Below are positions 8,014 to 17,300 of a DNA stretch of 56,745 bases, piece after piece (the stretch's first letter is position 1; each line of letters opens with the position of its first letter). The notes beneath the pieces are model-generated. The model worked only from the letters and a program-made list of their open reading frames with translations. It was not told the DNA's origin and made no database searches. The DNA comes from Phycisphaerae bacterium (GTDB lineage Bacteria > Planctomycetota > Phycisphaerae > UBA1845 > Fen-1342): positions 1-56,745 of the forward strand of contig JANQFV010000060.1 of assembly GCA_028277645.1 (NCBI GenBank), written 5' to 3'. Position numbers and translations under genes: made by a program.

Positions 8014-8889
8014 TCAGACGTCCAATGTCAGGTACACGCCGGCGTCTACGGGGCGGTAGCCGCGTAATTCGAGCTGTACGCGACGTTTTGCTTCACGTTC
8101 TTCGACCGTGAAGTAGATCTCTGACGCACTGCCGCGGTGCGCGGTGGCCAGCAGTGTGTCCCAGAGTGCGGCGCCATTGTCCGCGTCGGGTAGTGCGGCG
8201 AAGAAGCGCACCTCGCCCCAAGGCCGCCTCACCTCTACCTCGAACGCGCCGAGTCCCGGGACAAGCCACAGCGATTCCCATTCCAGCCAGCCGCCGGCGA
8301 GGCGGTTTTCGAGGTCCTGCACGGTCGGGCGATCGACCGAGCTGGGGTCTTCGAGTGCGATATCCGAAATAGCCTGTAGATCGCCGGTCTCGGCCGGCTT
8401 GACCAGGGTGCCACACGCGGAGCTGTCGTTGGTCGTCCGCCGGGCGAGCAGCGTGTGCCGCCAGCGTTCGTACCAGCCGCGCTCGGTGAAAAAGTCAATG
8501 TGCCGCTGCCACGATCCACGGAAGCGCTGGACGTAGCAGGATATCGACGTCTGGTCCGCATAGACCTTCGGCGTAGCAGCGACCATGCGATCATACAACT
8601 CGCGGGCGAGATCCGGGTCGTGCGGGTATGTCCACGGATACCCGAACGGAATCACCCACAGCCCCGGCTCCCACTCGAACGGCGGGTGTGTGCCGATGTA
8701 GCCGACGAGATCGCCTTCGCGTTCGGCGTAGATCCGTGAGCCCGGGAACTGCTCGGTGTGCTGCGAGACGTTGCGGGCGTTAGTGAGATTTGAGCGCCAG
8801 GCGTAGGGCAGGCCGTCGGTGGCCCGTAACCAGAACTCGTATTGTCGCAAGATGTCGCCGGGGCCTCGATAATCACGAAACGTCGTCAT
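8014..8889 (-). CDS. probable GNAT-fold acetyltransferase-like protein
   Basis: This 291-residue protein looks like two GNAT-type halves. AEREGDLVGYIG followed by HIDFFTERGWYERW resembles strand beta4 and the C-terminal 'FYxxxGF' element of GNAT enzymes. A second set ends in EAKRRVQLELRGYRPVDAGVYL. No clear acetyl-CoA pyrophosphate loop (Q/RxxGxG/A) is visible, so activity is uncertain. The ATG at 8887-8889 is chosen over an upstream in-frame ATG because GAGGGA lies just before it. It converges on rpsA across the inverted repeat. Confidence 0.55.
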   Translation of the reverse strand: MTTFRDYRGPGDILRQYEFWLRATDGLPYAWRSNLTNARNVSQHTEQFPGSRIYAEREGDLVGYIGTHPPFEWEPGLWVIPFGYPWTYPHDPDLARELYDRMVAATPKVYADQTSISCYVQRFRGSWQRHIDFFTERGWYERWRHTLLARRTTNDSSACGTLVKPAETGDLQAISDIALEDPSSVDRPTVQDLENRLAGGWLEWESLWLVPGLGAFEVEVRRPWGEVRFFAALPDADNGAALWDTLLATAHRGSASEIYFTVEEREAKRRVQLELRGYRPVDAGVYLTLDV

Positions 8890-9005
8890 CCCACGTCCCT
8901 CACTGTTCAGTCCCAGCACATCATAGCGCGCTGCACGGCATTGCACATTCCCAGATTCGTCCGCAACGGTAGAATGAGATAGCCCGGGCAGGAAGGAGAC
9001 GAGTC

Positions 9006-9227
9006 ATGAAACGCACGCAGAACTGGATGTTGGTCGGGCTCTTTGCGGTCGCACTGTTACTGCCGGTGAACACGGGGTGTGACGATGCCCTCCGGACGAC
9101 GGCCCGCATTCTCGACGATGTCTCGGACGGCCTCTGGGATCTCGCTCGTGATTACGATGACGACGACGACAGCATCAGAGACTGGCTCGACGACGTCATC
9201 GACGACGTCGAGGACTGGTTCGACTGA
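9006..9227 (+). CDS. small acidic secreted protein, possible lipoprotein
   Basis: This 73-residue protein begins with a signal-like segment (MKRTQNWMLVGLFAVALLLPVNTGC) that ends in Cys25, a possible lipobox although the -3 residue is Asn rather than Leu. The mature part is strongly acidic, with DYDDDDD and several DD/ED pairs that could bind cations. A good Shine-Dalgarno (AAGGAG, 8993-8998) precedes the ATG, supporting that it is real despite its size. The function is not recognised. Confidence 0.6.
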   Translation: MKRTQNWMLVGLFAVALLLPVNTGCDDALRTTARILDDVSDGLWDLARDYDDDDDSIRDWLDDVIDDVEDWFD

Positions 9228-9587
9228 GCGGCGATCCACAACCCCGCACTCCCCATTGGGGGAGAGGCTGGGAGATGGGGCTGCCTCGATAGCCCCGACC
9301 CTCGCTGAAATGGATTAACGTCGCCTACGTCGACTGGCTACGGTCGACGATTCTCCACGATCACGACACGCAGCGCGCGTGGCTTGGTGAACTGCCCGTA
9401 CAAGCGGCGCAAGACAGCGAATGCCGCATAATCGCCACCTATTGGGGCAGAAGGAGAACGACAGCCCGACCGCTCTCGCAGTCAGGAGTGTCCCGGCGTA
9501 TGCACTCTTCGCTTTCGTGAAACGCGCTTGCGGGCAGGCACTGTCAGAAATCCGCCGCACTTCTCGCGCAAGCGCGCAGCAGCGGAC
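9228..9587. other. intergenic region with short GC hairpins
   Basis: This 360-bp gap lies between the small acidic protein and the 3' end of the unrecognised membrane protein. It contains CTCCCC-ATT-GGGGGAG (9249-9264) and GGGGCT...AGCCCC (about 9277-9296), either of which could act as a hairpin for the upstream gene, but without T runs. Nothing else was recognised. Confidence 0.4.
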
Positions 9588-10610
9588 CTATTCCGGCGGG
9601 AATCGTTGATTGCAGGCTGTCACCAAATCGCGCCGAGACGCGTCAAAACGCGCTTCGGAGAACTTGCCCTCGGCGCTCCAGCAGTTGCGATGCAGATCCT
9701 GGATCAGTAGGAAACATTCGTACTCTTGTTCAAAAGCCGCCATGACGAAATCGCGATCTTCCTCCGAGAACGCCTCTAGCGCCTTCGATTGAAAGACGAG
9801 CGTTCGAACATTGAAGCCCTCCAACAGCTCAGGATTGTCGAGTCTGACAAATATGTCCGCAAACTCGCTTTCATTCTTGTACACGCGGAGGAGCGCTTGG
9901 CACAGTAGTACGGTCGGCATGCGACTACGATTTTCGACCGTTGCCTCCACGCGAACGAGCCGTACCTTCTTGAGAATGTAATCCTGGATCGGCGTCCGTA
10001 CCTGGCGCAGCCGAGCCGCAACCGCTTGCGTGCGACGCATATCCGTCGGATCCGGATCATAGAGTCGTTGGGCTTCGTGCCGGATTCGGACCAAGAATTC
10101 CGCATCGGGAGCGCCGTCGAGCGCGCGAATCTCCTCGACGAGATCCGTCGGAAAAAGCAATCCAAGTTCAGCGCCGGAAAGGGTCATTCCATCAGGCCAA
10201 GTTATCGTCCCCCGGTCGAACTGAATGTCGTCCGCCGTCCAACCGGTGTGCTTCACGTCGAAGTGTTTAATTACGCTCTGCAGTTCTGCGTTGAATCGCT
10301 CAAGACGGTCATCAAAGCCGTCAGCTTCGTCCTCGAGCAAGAGCGCCTCGTCTCGGAGATCCATGATGTACTTGGCTGTCACGTCGCCGAATTCCTCTTC
10401 AATCTCGGCGAGTTCTTCAGGTATGCGCTGCACGTCAAGCCCCGGTGTGACGAGGGACGCTGCGCTGAGTGTGACGTGGGCATTCGGCTGCTCAGATCTG
10501 TACTGCAGCAGGGCCAACACGGCACCCGCGATGCCAACGCAAGCGCCAACGATCGCCAGTGCGGTCTTTGTATCTAGCCGGGGACGTCTCGTAGTCGTAC
10601 TCTCAGTCAT
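9588..10610 (-). CDS. membrane-anchored protein of unknown function
   Basis: This 340-residue protein was not recognised. It has a short basic N-terminus, one transmembrane helix (about residues 17-35, LAIVGACVGIAGAVLALLQY) and a long, mostly helical, acidic domain. EELAEIEEEF and DEALLLEDEADGFDDRLERFNAEL could form a coiled coil. ATG 10608-10610 is preceded by GGAGA at a normal distance, so the shorter start is preferred. Codon use is less GC-biased than in neighbouring genes, and long empty stretches flank it on both sides, so it may be an acquired gene. Confidence 0.6.
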   Translation of the reverse strand: MTESTTTRRPRLDTKTALAIVGACVGIAGAVLALLQYRSEQPNAHVTLSAASLVTPGLDVQRIPEELAEIEEEFGDVTAKYIMDLRDEALLLEDEADGFDDRLERFNAELQSVIKHFDVKHTGWTADDIQFDRGTITWPDGMTLSGAELGLLFPTDLVEEIRALDGAPDAEFLVRIRHEAQRLYDPDPTDMRRTQAVAARLRQVRTPIQDYILKKVRLVRVEATVENRSRMPTVLLCQALLRVYKNESEFADIFVRLDNPELLEGFNVRTLVFQSKALEAFSEEDRDFVMAAFEQEYECFLLIQDLHRNCWSAEGKFSEARFDASRRDLVTACNQRFPPE

Positions 10611-11028
10611 CGGTATCTCCCTAGAAAATCTATCTTCGGCGCGCCGTTCTTCCATCAAGACGTGCGGCGGACGTCACCGTCCGGCTGGCGCAGAGGCCAT
10701 CATGGCGTCAATGTGCGCATGGGTAGTAGTGCTTGCAGACGATCGCCAAGCAGATTGGTGTCATTTCCGCGCGAACTTCGACCATTGATAGAAACGCAAT
10801 CGCTCGCGCGCGCTTTCGCGCTAACTCGGAAAATCAACCAAAAAGGATATGCGCGGGACCTTAGGACGTGGCGATTGCGGACGTCGGGTGCAACTGATCC
10901 CATATGATCGGGTCATTCTAGATACGGCAAGCGGATGGGCATGAGAGCGATGCGAACGAGGACGCGCATTTCGTACATACCGAGCCCAGGAGTAGCGCGA
11001 AGCCGGCGCGCCGCATCGCAAGCCCCTG
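10611..11028. other. intergenic region, nothing recognised
   Basis: This 418-bp stretch lies between the start of the unrecognised membrane protein and the 3' end of the mutase gene. It probably holds the promoter for the former. No RNA gene, hairpin with T run or supported small ORF was seen. Confidence 0.4.
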
Positions 11029-12666
11029 TCATAGTTCCGGGCCGCCGTCGTATTGGCCGTAGACGGACTTGAGCGTGTCCATCATCTCGCCGACGGTGGC
11101 GTGGGCTTCGGCCGCATCGATCAAGGCTGGCATCACGTTGGCGTTGTCGAGCGCACGTTGACGGAGTTGCTCAAGTGCTTGCTGGTGGCGGGCGGCGTCG
11201 CGGCGTGCCTTCAGATCGCGGACGCGGGCGACTTGTTCACGCTCGACAGTCTCGTCGATCTTCAGCGTCGGAATGCGCTCGTAATCCGACTCGTGGTGTT
11301 TGTTGACACCGATCATGATTCGCTCGCCGCGGTCGAACTCGGCGCCATACTTGTGCGACGAGTCGGCGATCGCGCGGCGAAAGTAGCCCTGCTCTGTCGC
11401 GGGCAGCACGCCGCCGAAGTGTTCGTACACGTGTTTGATGATGGCTTCCGCCTGACGACCGACCTCGTCGGTGAGGTTTTCGATGAAGTAGCTGCCGCCG
11501 AGCGGATCGACGGTGCGCGTGACGCCGGTCTCGTCGGCGATGATCTGCTGTGTGCGCAGCGCGATCTTGACTGCGTTCTCCGTCGGCAGTGCGAGCGTCT
11601 CATCCATGCTGTTGGTGTGGAGTGATTGTGTGCCGCCGAGCACGGCCGCCAGGGCCTGATAGGCGACGCGGATGATGTTCACCATCGGCTGCTGTTCGGT
11701 CAGCGAGACGCCGGCGGTCTGGCAGTGGCAGCGCAACCACCAGCTACGTTCCTGTTGGGCCTTGAAGCGGTCGCGCATGATGTTGGCCCACATGCGGCGG
11801 GCCGCGCGCAGCTTGGCGATCTCCTCGAAGAACTCGTTGTGAACGTCCCAGAAGAAGCTCAACCGCGGCGCAAAGGCGTCGACGTCGAGTCCACGCTTCA
11901 TGGACTCCTCGGCGTAGCACATGCCGTCGGCAATAGTGAATGCGAGTTCCTGCGGCGCTGTCGCGCCTGCTTCGCGAATGTGGTAGCCGCTGATGCTGAC
12001 GGTGTTCCAGCTCGGCATGTGCTGCGTGCAGTACTCGATCGTGTCGATGACGAGCTTTACGCTCGGGCCGGGCGGGAACACGAACTCATTCTGCGCGTGA
12101 AACTCCTTGAGGATATCGTTTTGTAGCGTGCCGCGCAGTTTCTCCAGCGCTACGCCTTGCTGCCGCGCCACGCAGATGTAGAACGCCAGCAGGATGGCCG
12201 CCGGTGCGTTGATCGTCATGGACGTGCTGACTTCGGCCAGGTTGATGCCGTCGAACAGCACTTTCATATCTTCCAGCGAGGAGATGGCTACGCCGCACTT
12301 ACCCACTTCGCCGAGTGAAAGGCCGTCATCCGAATCGCGTCCCATCAGCGTGGGCAGGTCGAACGCGGTCGAGAGTCCGGTCTGACCCTTTTCGAGTAGA
12401 TACTTGAAGCGCTCGTTGGTTTGCGCGGCGCTGCCAAAGCCGGCGAACTGCCTCATGGTCCAGATGCGCTGGCGGTACATGTCGGGGTGAATACCGCGCG
12501 TGAACGGGAATTGCCCCGGGCTGCTCACGTCCTGCTGGAAGTCGATGTGCCCGATGTCCTCCGCCGTATACACCTGTTTGATAGGAATACCGGACATGGT
12601 GGTTGGCACACAGGTCAGGTAATCGTCGTCGGCAGCGGCCGGCCGGGGTGCGACGCGAGTGTTCAT
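11029..12666 (-). CDS. acyl-CoA mutase large subunit, B12-dependent (non-canonical specificity)
   Basis: This 545-residue protein is the TIM-barrel large subunit of the methylmalonyl-/isobutyryl-CoA mutase family, recognisable by RQFAGFGSA, GLSTAFDLPT, TSMTINAPA, SISGYHIREAGA (with His229) and NIIRVAYQALAAVLGGTQSLHTNS. It rearranges acyl-CoA carbon skeletons with adenosylcobalamin. It lacks the C-terminal B12-binding domain (DxHxxG), so a separate small subunit encoded elsewhere is needed. Methylmalonyl-CoA mutases have Tyr in RQYAGF and Arg in PSMRI; here they are Phe74 and Lys204 (PSVKL). Phe is as in isobutyryl-CoA mutase, but Lys at the second site is unusual, so the substrate is probably not methylmalonyl-CoA. 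No partner or G-protein chaperone gene is adjacent. Confidence 0.85.
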   Translation of the reverse strand: MNTRVAPRPAAADDDYLTCVPTTMSGIPIKQVYTAEDIGHIDFQQDVSSPGQFPFTRGIHPDMYRQRIWTMRQFAGFGSAAQTNERFKYLLEKGQTGLSTAFDLPTLMGRDSDDGLSLGEVGKCGVAISSLEDMKVLFDGINLAEVSTSMTINAPAAILLAFYICVARQQGVALEKLRGTLQNDILKEFHAQNEFVFPPGPSVKLVIDTIEYCTQHMPSWNTVSISGYHIREAGATAPQELAFTIADGMCYAEESMKRGLDVDAFAPRLSFFWDVHNEFFEEIAKLRAARRMWANIMRDRFKAQQERSWWLRCHCQTAGVSLTEQQPMVNIIRVAYQALAAVLGGTQSLHTNSMDETLALPTENAVKIALRTQQIIADETGVTRTVDPLGGSYFIENLTDEVGRQAEAIIKHVYEHFGGVLPATEQGYFRRAIADSSHKYGAEFDRGERIMIGVNKHHESDYERIPTLKIDETVEREQVARVRDLKARRDAARHQQALEQLRQRALDNANVMPALIDAAEAHATVGEMMDTLKSVYGQYDGGPEL

Positions 12667-12881
12667 TCCAAATCTCCCGGAGATCGCGAGTTACGGCATG
12701 GCGGGTTGTGCTGGACCCCGCCGGTCATACCGTGCGATGCGCTTTTGATTCTAGCAGATCGCTGGGACCGATGGGAGCAGGTCTGCGGCATACGCCGGAA
12801 TGCAGGCGCGCGTTGGCCGGTTCTATGGATGAGCGCGCCGCTCGGGCACGATCGCGCGGAACCAGATCAGGGAGTGAGTAC

Positions 12882-13808
12882 ATGAGTACTGCTGAGACCG
12901 GAAGCTCAGAAACGGCAGTTTCGCCGGTCGAAAGTCAGACGTTCTCCTGCGCAGAGGTGTGGGGAGGCAACCGTCCGATCGACCGGGCGATCGCATTGCC
13001 CGGCGTGCGCGGCCGCGTGTACTCAAGCCCGTGCTCCGGCGGTCGCGGCGGAGATATCCATTACGTCTCGCTGTGCGGATCGGGGCTCATCTCGCGGGCG
13101 TGCGTGGCAGACGTGGCCGGGCACGGCGAGGCCGTCGGATCAGTCAGCAGTGCGATCCACCAGCTCCTGCGCAGCTACATGAACAACAGTGACCAGCGGC
13201 GTGTGCTGTCCGCGCTCAATGAACGGCTCGCCAAGAGCAATCACGCCGTGCTCACCACCGCCGCGGCGATCACGTACGTGAGCCCGATGCGATCATTGTC
13301 GGTCAGTTATGCCGGGCACCCACCCGCGTGGATCTTCCGGGCGCAAAGCGCCGAATGGGAGCGCGTCGAGCTGGACTCGCGAAGCCTCGATTCGGACCCG
13401 TTTGTGGATCTGCCGCTGGCGGTGGCGGACGAGACGAAGTTCACACGCGCGACGCTCCGTGTTCGGCCGGGCGACCGATTGCTGGTTGTGACTGATGGTG
13501 TGCTCGAAGCGCCGGATCCCGCGGGGACGCTGTTCGGCCAGGAACGTCTGGAGGGTGTTCTGAGAGACTGCGTGGACCTCGACGTGGGTACGCAGGTCAA
13601 GCGGATTGTCGCCGCGGTCAGCGGGCACACCGGCACGGCCGCGCTGGCCCACGACGATCTGACGGTGCTGCTGCTGGAGTTCGACGGTGGGCCACGCTGG
13701 ATGGGAATTCCGCTGGCGTTCAAGAACCGCGCTATGCGCCTGTGGAACGCCATCACCGGGCGGGGAAATTCGCGCAGCCCGCGCGAGTCGCCGGCCCTGG
13801 GCGGTTGA
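12882..13808 (+). CDS. PP2C/SpoIIE-family serine phosphatase
   Basis: This 308-residue protein has a SpoIIE/RsbU-type metal-dependent phosphatase domain. The likely metal ligands are Asp58 in GRGGD, Asp77 in ADVAGHG, the Asp in VVTDGVLEA and the Asp pair in AHDDLTVLLLEF. Such phosphatases usually act on anti-sigma-factor antagonists in partner-switching pathways. There is no recognisable sensory domain, and the first 30 residues are low-complexity. The ATG at 12882 has GGGAG upstream and starts after a long unconserved in-frame stretch. No anti-sigma factor or STAS gene is nearby, although an alternative sigma factor lies at 3432. Confidence 0.85.
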   Translation: MSTAETGSSETAVSPVESQTFSCAEVWGGNRPIDRAIALPGVRGRVYSSPCSGGRGGDIHYVSLCGSGLISRACVADVAGHGEAVGSVSSAIHQLLRSYMNNSDQRRVLSALNERLAKSNHAVLTTAAAITYVSPMRSLSVSYAGHPPAWIFRAQSAEWERVELDSRSLDSDPFVDLPLAVADETKFTRATLRVRPGDRLLVVTDGVLEAPDPAGTLFGQERLEGVLRDCVDLDVGTQVKRIVAAVSGHTGTAALAHDDLTVLLLEFDGGPRWMGIPLAFKNRAMRLWNAITGRGNSRSPRESPALGG

Positions 13809-13834
13809 CATTGGTACCGGTTTTGGGGCCTAAT
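13805..13834 (+). promoter_or_regulatory. promoter candidate for the ferredoxin gene
   Basis: A perfect TTGACA (13805-13810), overlapping the stop codon of the phosphatase gene, is followed 18 bp later by CCTAAT (13829-13834; four of six bases match TATAAT). This would give a leader of about 150 nt before the ferredoxin. Confidence 0.4.
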
Positions 13835-13989
13835 ACCGGGTCTGAGGCTGGTGGGACGTGCCTAGCGCGCGGTATGCCACATGCTAGTAGAACCGCTGGA
13901 TGGCGGCGTACCACACCCGCCATTCGGCAAGCCGGCTGCGGTTGGCGTTGACGATTCGCCGGAAGAGTGTCGGCAAGGAGAGCTTGAAG

Positions 13990-14217
13990 ATGTCGAAGTA
14001 CAAGATCGAGATCGATCGCGACCTGTGCATTGGCGACGGTGCGTGCGTCGGCGAGGCGCCGGAGGCCATCGAGATGGACGATGAGAACATCGCCATCGTG
14101 CGGGACCCGGGCGGGAACAGTGATGAGGAGATCCTCCAGGCGGCACAGGTGTGTCCGGTGGATGCGATCATCCTGACCGACAACGAGTCCGGCGAGAAGG
14201 TCTGGCCGCAGGGCTGA
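13990..14217 (+). CDS. small single-cluster ferredoxin (CxxDxxC...CP type)
   Basis: This 75-residue protein has one Fe-S cluster motif: Cys13-Ile-Gly-Asp16-Gly-Ala-Cys19 and Cys55-Pro. Asp replaces the central cysteine, as in ferredoxins that bind a [3Fe-4S] or an Asp-ligated, interconvertible [4Fe-4S] cluster. The protein is acidic, as expected for an electron carrier. A strong AAGGAG (13976-13981) precedes the ATG. No redox partner gene lies alongside, so its electron donor and acceptor cannot be named from context. Confidence 0.88.
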   Translation: MSKYKIEIDRDLCIGDGACVGEAPEAIEMDDENIAIVRDPGGNSDEEILQAAQVCPVDAIILTDNESGEKVWPQG

Positions 14218-14353
14218 CCGATCCGACGATTAGTATTCCGGGGACCAGCGGCGCGACTGGCGTCGCTGGTCTTTCTTGCGCGCTGCGGGGGATTGAGCTT
14301 TCAGCCGTCAGCCATCGCCATACGCAATGCGGCTCGCCGTACTACTTGCGCAT

Positions 14354-17300
14354 TCATAAGCCGGGGGATGTTTCGCCGGCGGCGGTTGGTGGGATTGTCT
14401 CGGTGTCTGCTGGTTGGCGTGCCGAGCGCAATCCCAGGAGGACACCGAGCACACTCGGTACCAGGATGAGCGTGCCGAGCGTCGCGATGAGGAGTCCACC
14501 CAACATCACCGATGCGAGACCACGGTAGAGCTCACTTCCGGCACCGGGAAACAGCGCCAGCGGGACCAGCCCGAAGATCGTCGTCATGCTGGTCATGAAC
14601 ACGGGCCGGACGCGCACACGCACCGCCTCGCGGATTGCACGTCGGTTGTCCATCCCATGCGCGCGGACGTTTTGAAGTGCCTGGTCGACCAGCAGGATCG
14701 CATTGTTCACAACGATGCCGATCAGAATCACAAATCCGAGAAACGTCAGCACGTCCAACTGCTGCACCGGTTGATCGCGGCTCAGTAACGTGGCGACCGA
14801 GGCCGTCGACAGTCCGGCGAAACCACCGAAGATCGCCAACGGCACGCTGAACATGATCACGAAGGGATAGACCCAGCTCTCGTACAGTGCGGCCATCAAC
14901 AGGTAGACGATGATAATCGAGAGGAAGAAACGGCTGCCCAGCAGATTCGCGAGCGTCTCCAGCGTCCAGCCCTTCCACTCGCCAACCATTGTGTTGCGGG
15001 CGGACACAAGTTTGTCAGCATTGCCGGCGAGGCTGATCAGGATGCTGGGATGGATGCGGCCCTGATCACGCAGATTGTCGGCGATCTCGTTGATCTGCCG
15101 CATGACGGCTTCGAGCGCCATCGCTTCCGGGGGGTTGATGGTCAACGTGACGGCACGCTGTCGCTCGACGTGGTTGATCTGCTCCAGGGCGGTTGTATCG
15201 ATGAGATCGGCCGCGGCGCTGAGCGGCACGATGTTCCCGGCAGGCGTCGCGATGGGAATCTGTCCGATCTTCTGCGTCGGTTCACCGCGCTGGTCGGCCA
15301 TGTACAGTGCGATGTCAATCGTGTCGCCGCCGGCAAGTCGATAGTCGCCGACGTACGCGCCGTCTACAGCGCACTCGACGATCTGGCCGACCTCGACGAC
15401 GCTCAGGCCCAAGTCCGCGGCGCGTTCCTGGCTGGGGACGATCTGAAGTTCGGGCCGGCCCAGATTGAAGTTGATGGGGGACGGCTGCGGCTGGCCGAAG
15501 GCCTGCGCACACTCCATGTACATCGCGGTCGCGGCCAACACCACCTGGTCCAGGTCGTCTCCGCGGATCTGGATGTCGGCCGTGTTTCCGCCGCCGAAGG
15601 AGAAGAGCTGTGTCTGGAAGAACACGGGATAGACGCCGGGAATGCGTCCGCCGGCGCTTTGCAGAAGGCGGGTGAGCGGTTTCACCCGACTGGGATCGCG
15701 GCTTGACGCCCCCATAAAGCAGCCGCCGTCAAAAGAGACATAGAAGAAGTTTTCGATCAGCGGTGGCGGCGTCAGCCACTCGGTGCGAATGCGGCGACGC
15801 TGTAAGGCGGAGAGATTCGAATTGTCCCCGGCGAGCTCGGGAATCGCGCTGGCCTCGAGCATGCCCTCCACCTGCGCGATCCACGCCTGGTCCAGCGCTT
15901 CCTTCTCGGGCGATCCCGGCTCTGCCTCCCAATACGGACCGATCACGTTCTCGATGGTGTCTGCCATGCGCACGAATTCGTCGATGCTGTATCCCGGCGG
16001 TGTAAGCAGAACGCCGAACACCAGGTTACAGTTGCCGGCGGGCAGATAGGTCTTGTCCGGCACGAGTTTGCCCGCGAGCCAAAGTGATCCGGCTGCGAGG
16101 ACGACGATCAGGACCACTCGCGCGACCGGTGTCCCGTTAATGCGATCCACCAGGCCGGCGAAGACGTTCGCCAACAGGCCGGACTGCTTCGACTCACTCA
16201 GTGCCGCAGCGCGTGGGCGGCGAATGCCGAGCAAACGGGCTGCGACCGTGGGAATCACCGTCACGGACACGACTAACGATAGCGCGACGGCTGTTGTGAT
16301 GGCGATGCTGATGTCACGGAAGAGCTGCCCGGCTTCCTCCTGCACGAAGATCACCGGAATGAACACCGCCATCGTCGTCAGCGTGCTGGCCAGCACCGCG
16401 CCCCATACCTCGATCACGCCGTCGTGGGCAGCGTTGTAGGTGCTCTTGCCCATCTGACGGTGGCGGTAGATGTTCTCGAGTACCACGATCGCGCTGTCGA
16501 CGACCATTCCGACCGCAAATGCCATCCCCGCCAAGGAGATCACATTCAGCGTGCGGCCAAACGCGACGACCACCACGAACGTGCCAATGACGGCGATCGG
16601 AATCGCGAGCGCGACCACAAGCGTCGCCCGCCAGTCGCGCAGGAACAGCATCAAGACGCCGATCGCCATCAGACCGCCGATGACGATGTTCCACTGCACC
16701 ATCGCGATGGAGTCGTTGATGTAGACGGTTTCGTCGTACACCTGCGTAAGTTCGAGCCGCATCTTGCGGGCTTCGAGGACTTCACGGTTCGCGCGCTGAA
16801 TGGCCTCTTTCACGCCTTCCATGACAGTGATGACGTTCGCACCGACTTCGCGCCGCACTGGAAATGCCAGCACGAACTGGCTCTTGCTGCGTACGAAGTC
16901 CTGCGGACGTTTGAATCCGAGCTCGGCCGTGGCGACGTCGCGCACGTACACCGGCCCGCCGGGGGTGTCTGCGACCACCGTCTCCAGGACCTGCTCGGGT
17001 GATTCGTACTGACCGACGGTACGCACGGAGAAGTCCCGTTTGCCCTGCGATCGAGCGCCCGCGGAGATGTTCTCGTTCTGCTGCCGCAATGCCGTGACGA
17101 CCTGCTCGACCGTAAGTCCGCGCGCCGCGAGAGCGCCGGCGTCGAGCGTCACCTGCATCTCGCGCTCCCAGCCGCCGTAGACGCTGACGGACGCGACGCC
17201 GGGCACGCGATCGAGATAGGGTTTGACGTAGTCCTCAGCAAAGTCGCGCAACTCGCGCACCTTGCCGCTCTCGTCGGGATCATCGGAGTACAGAATCAGC

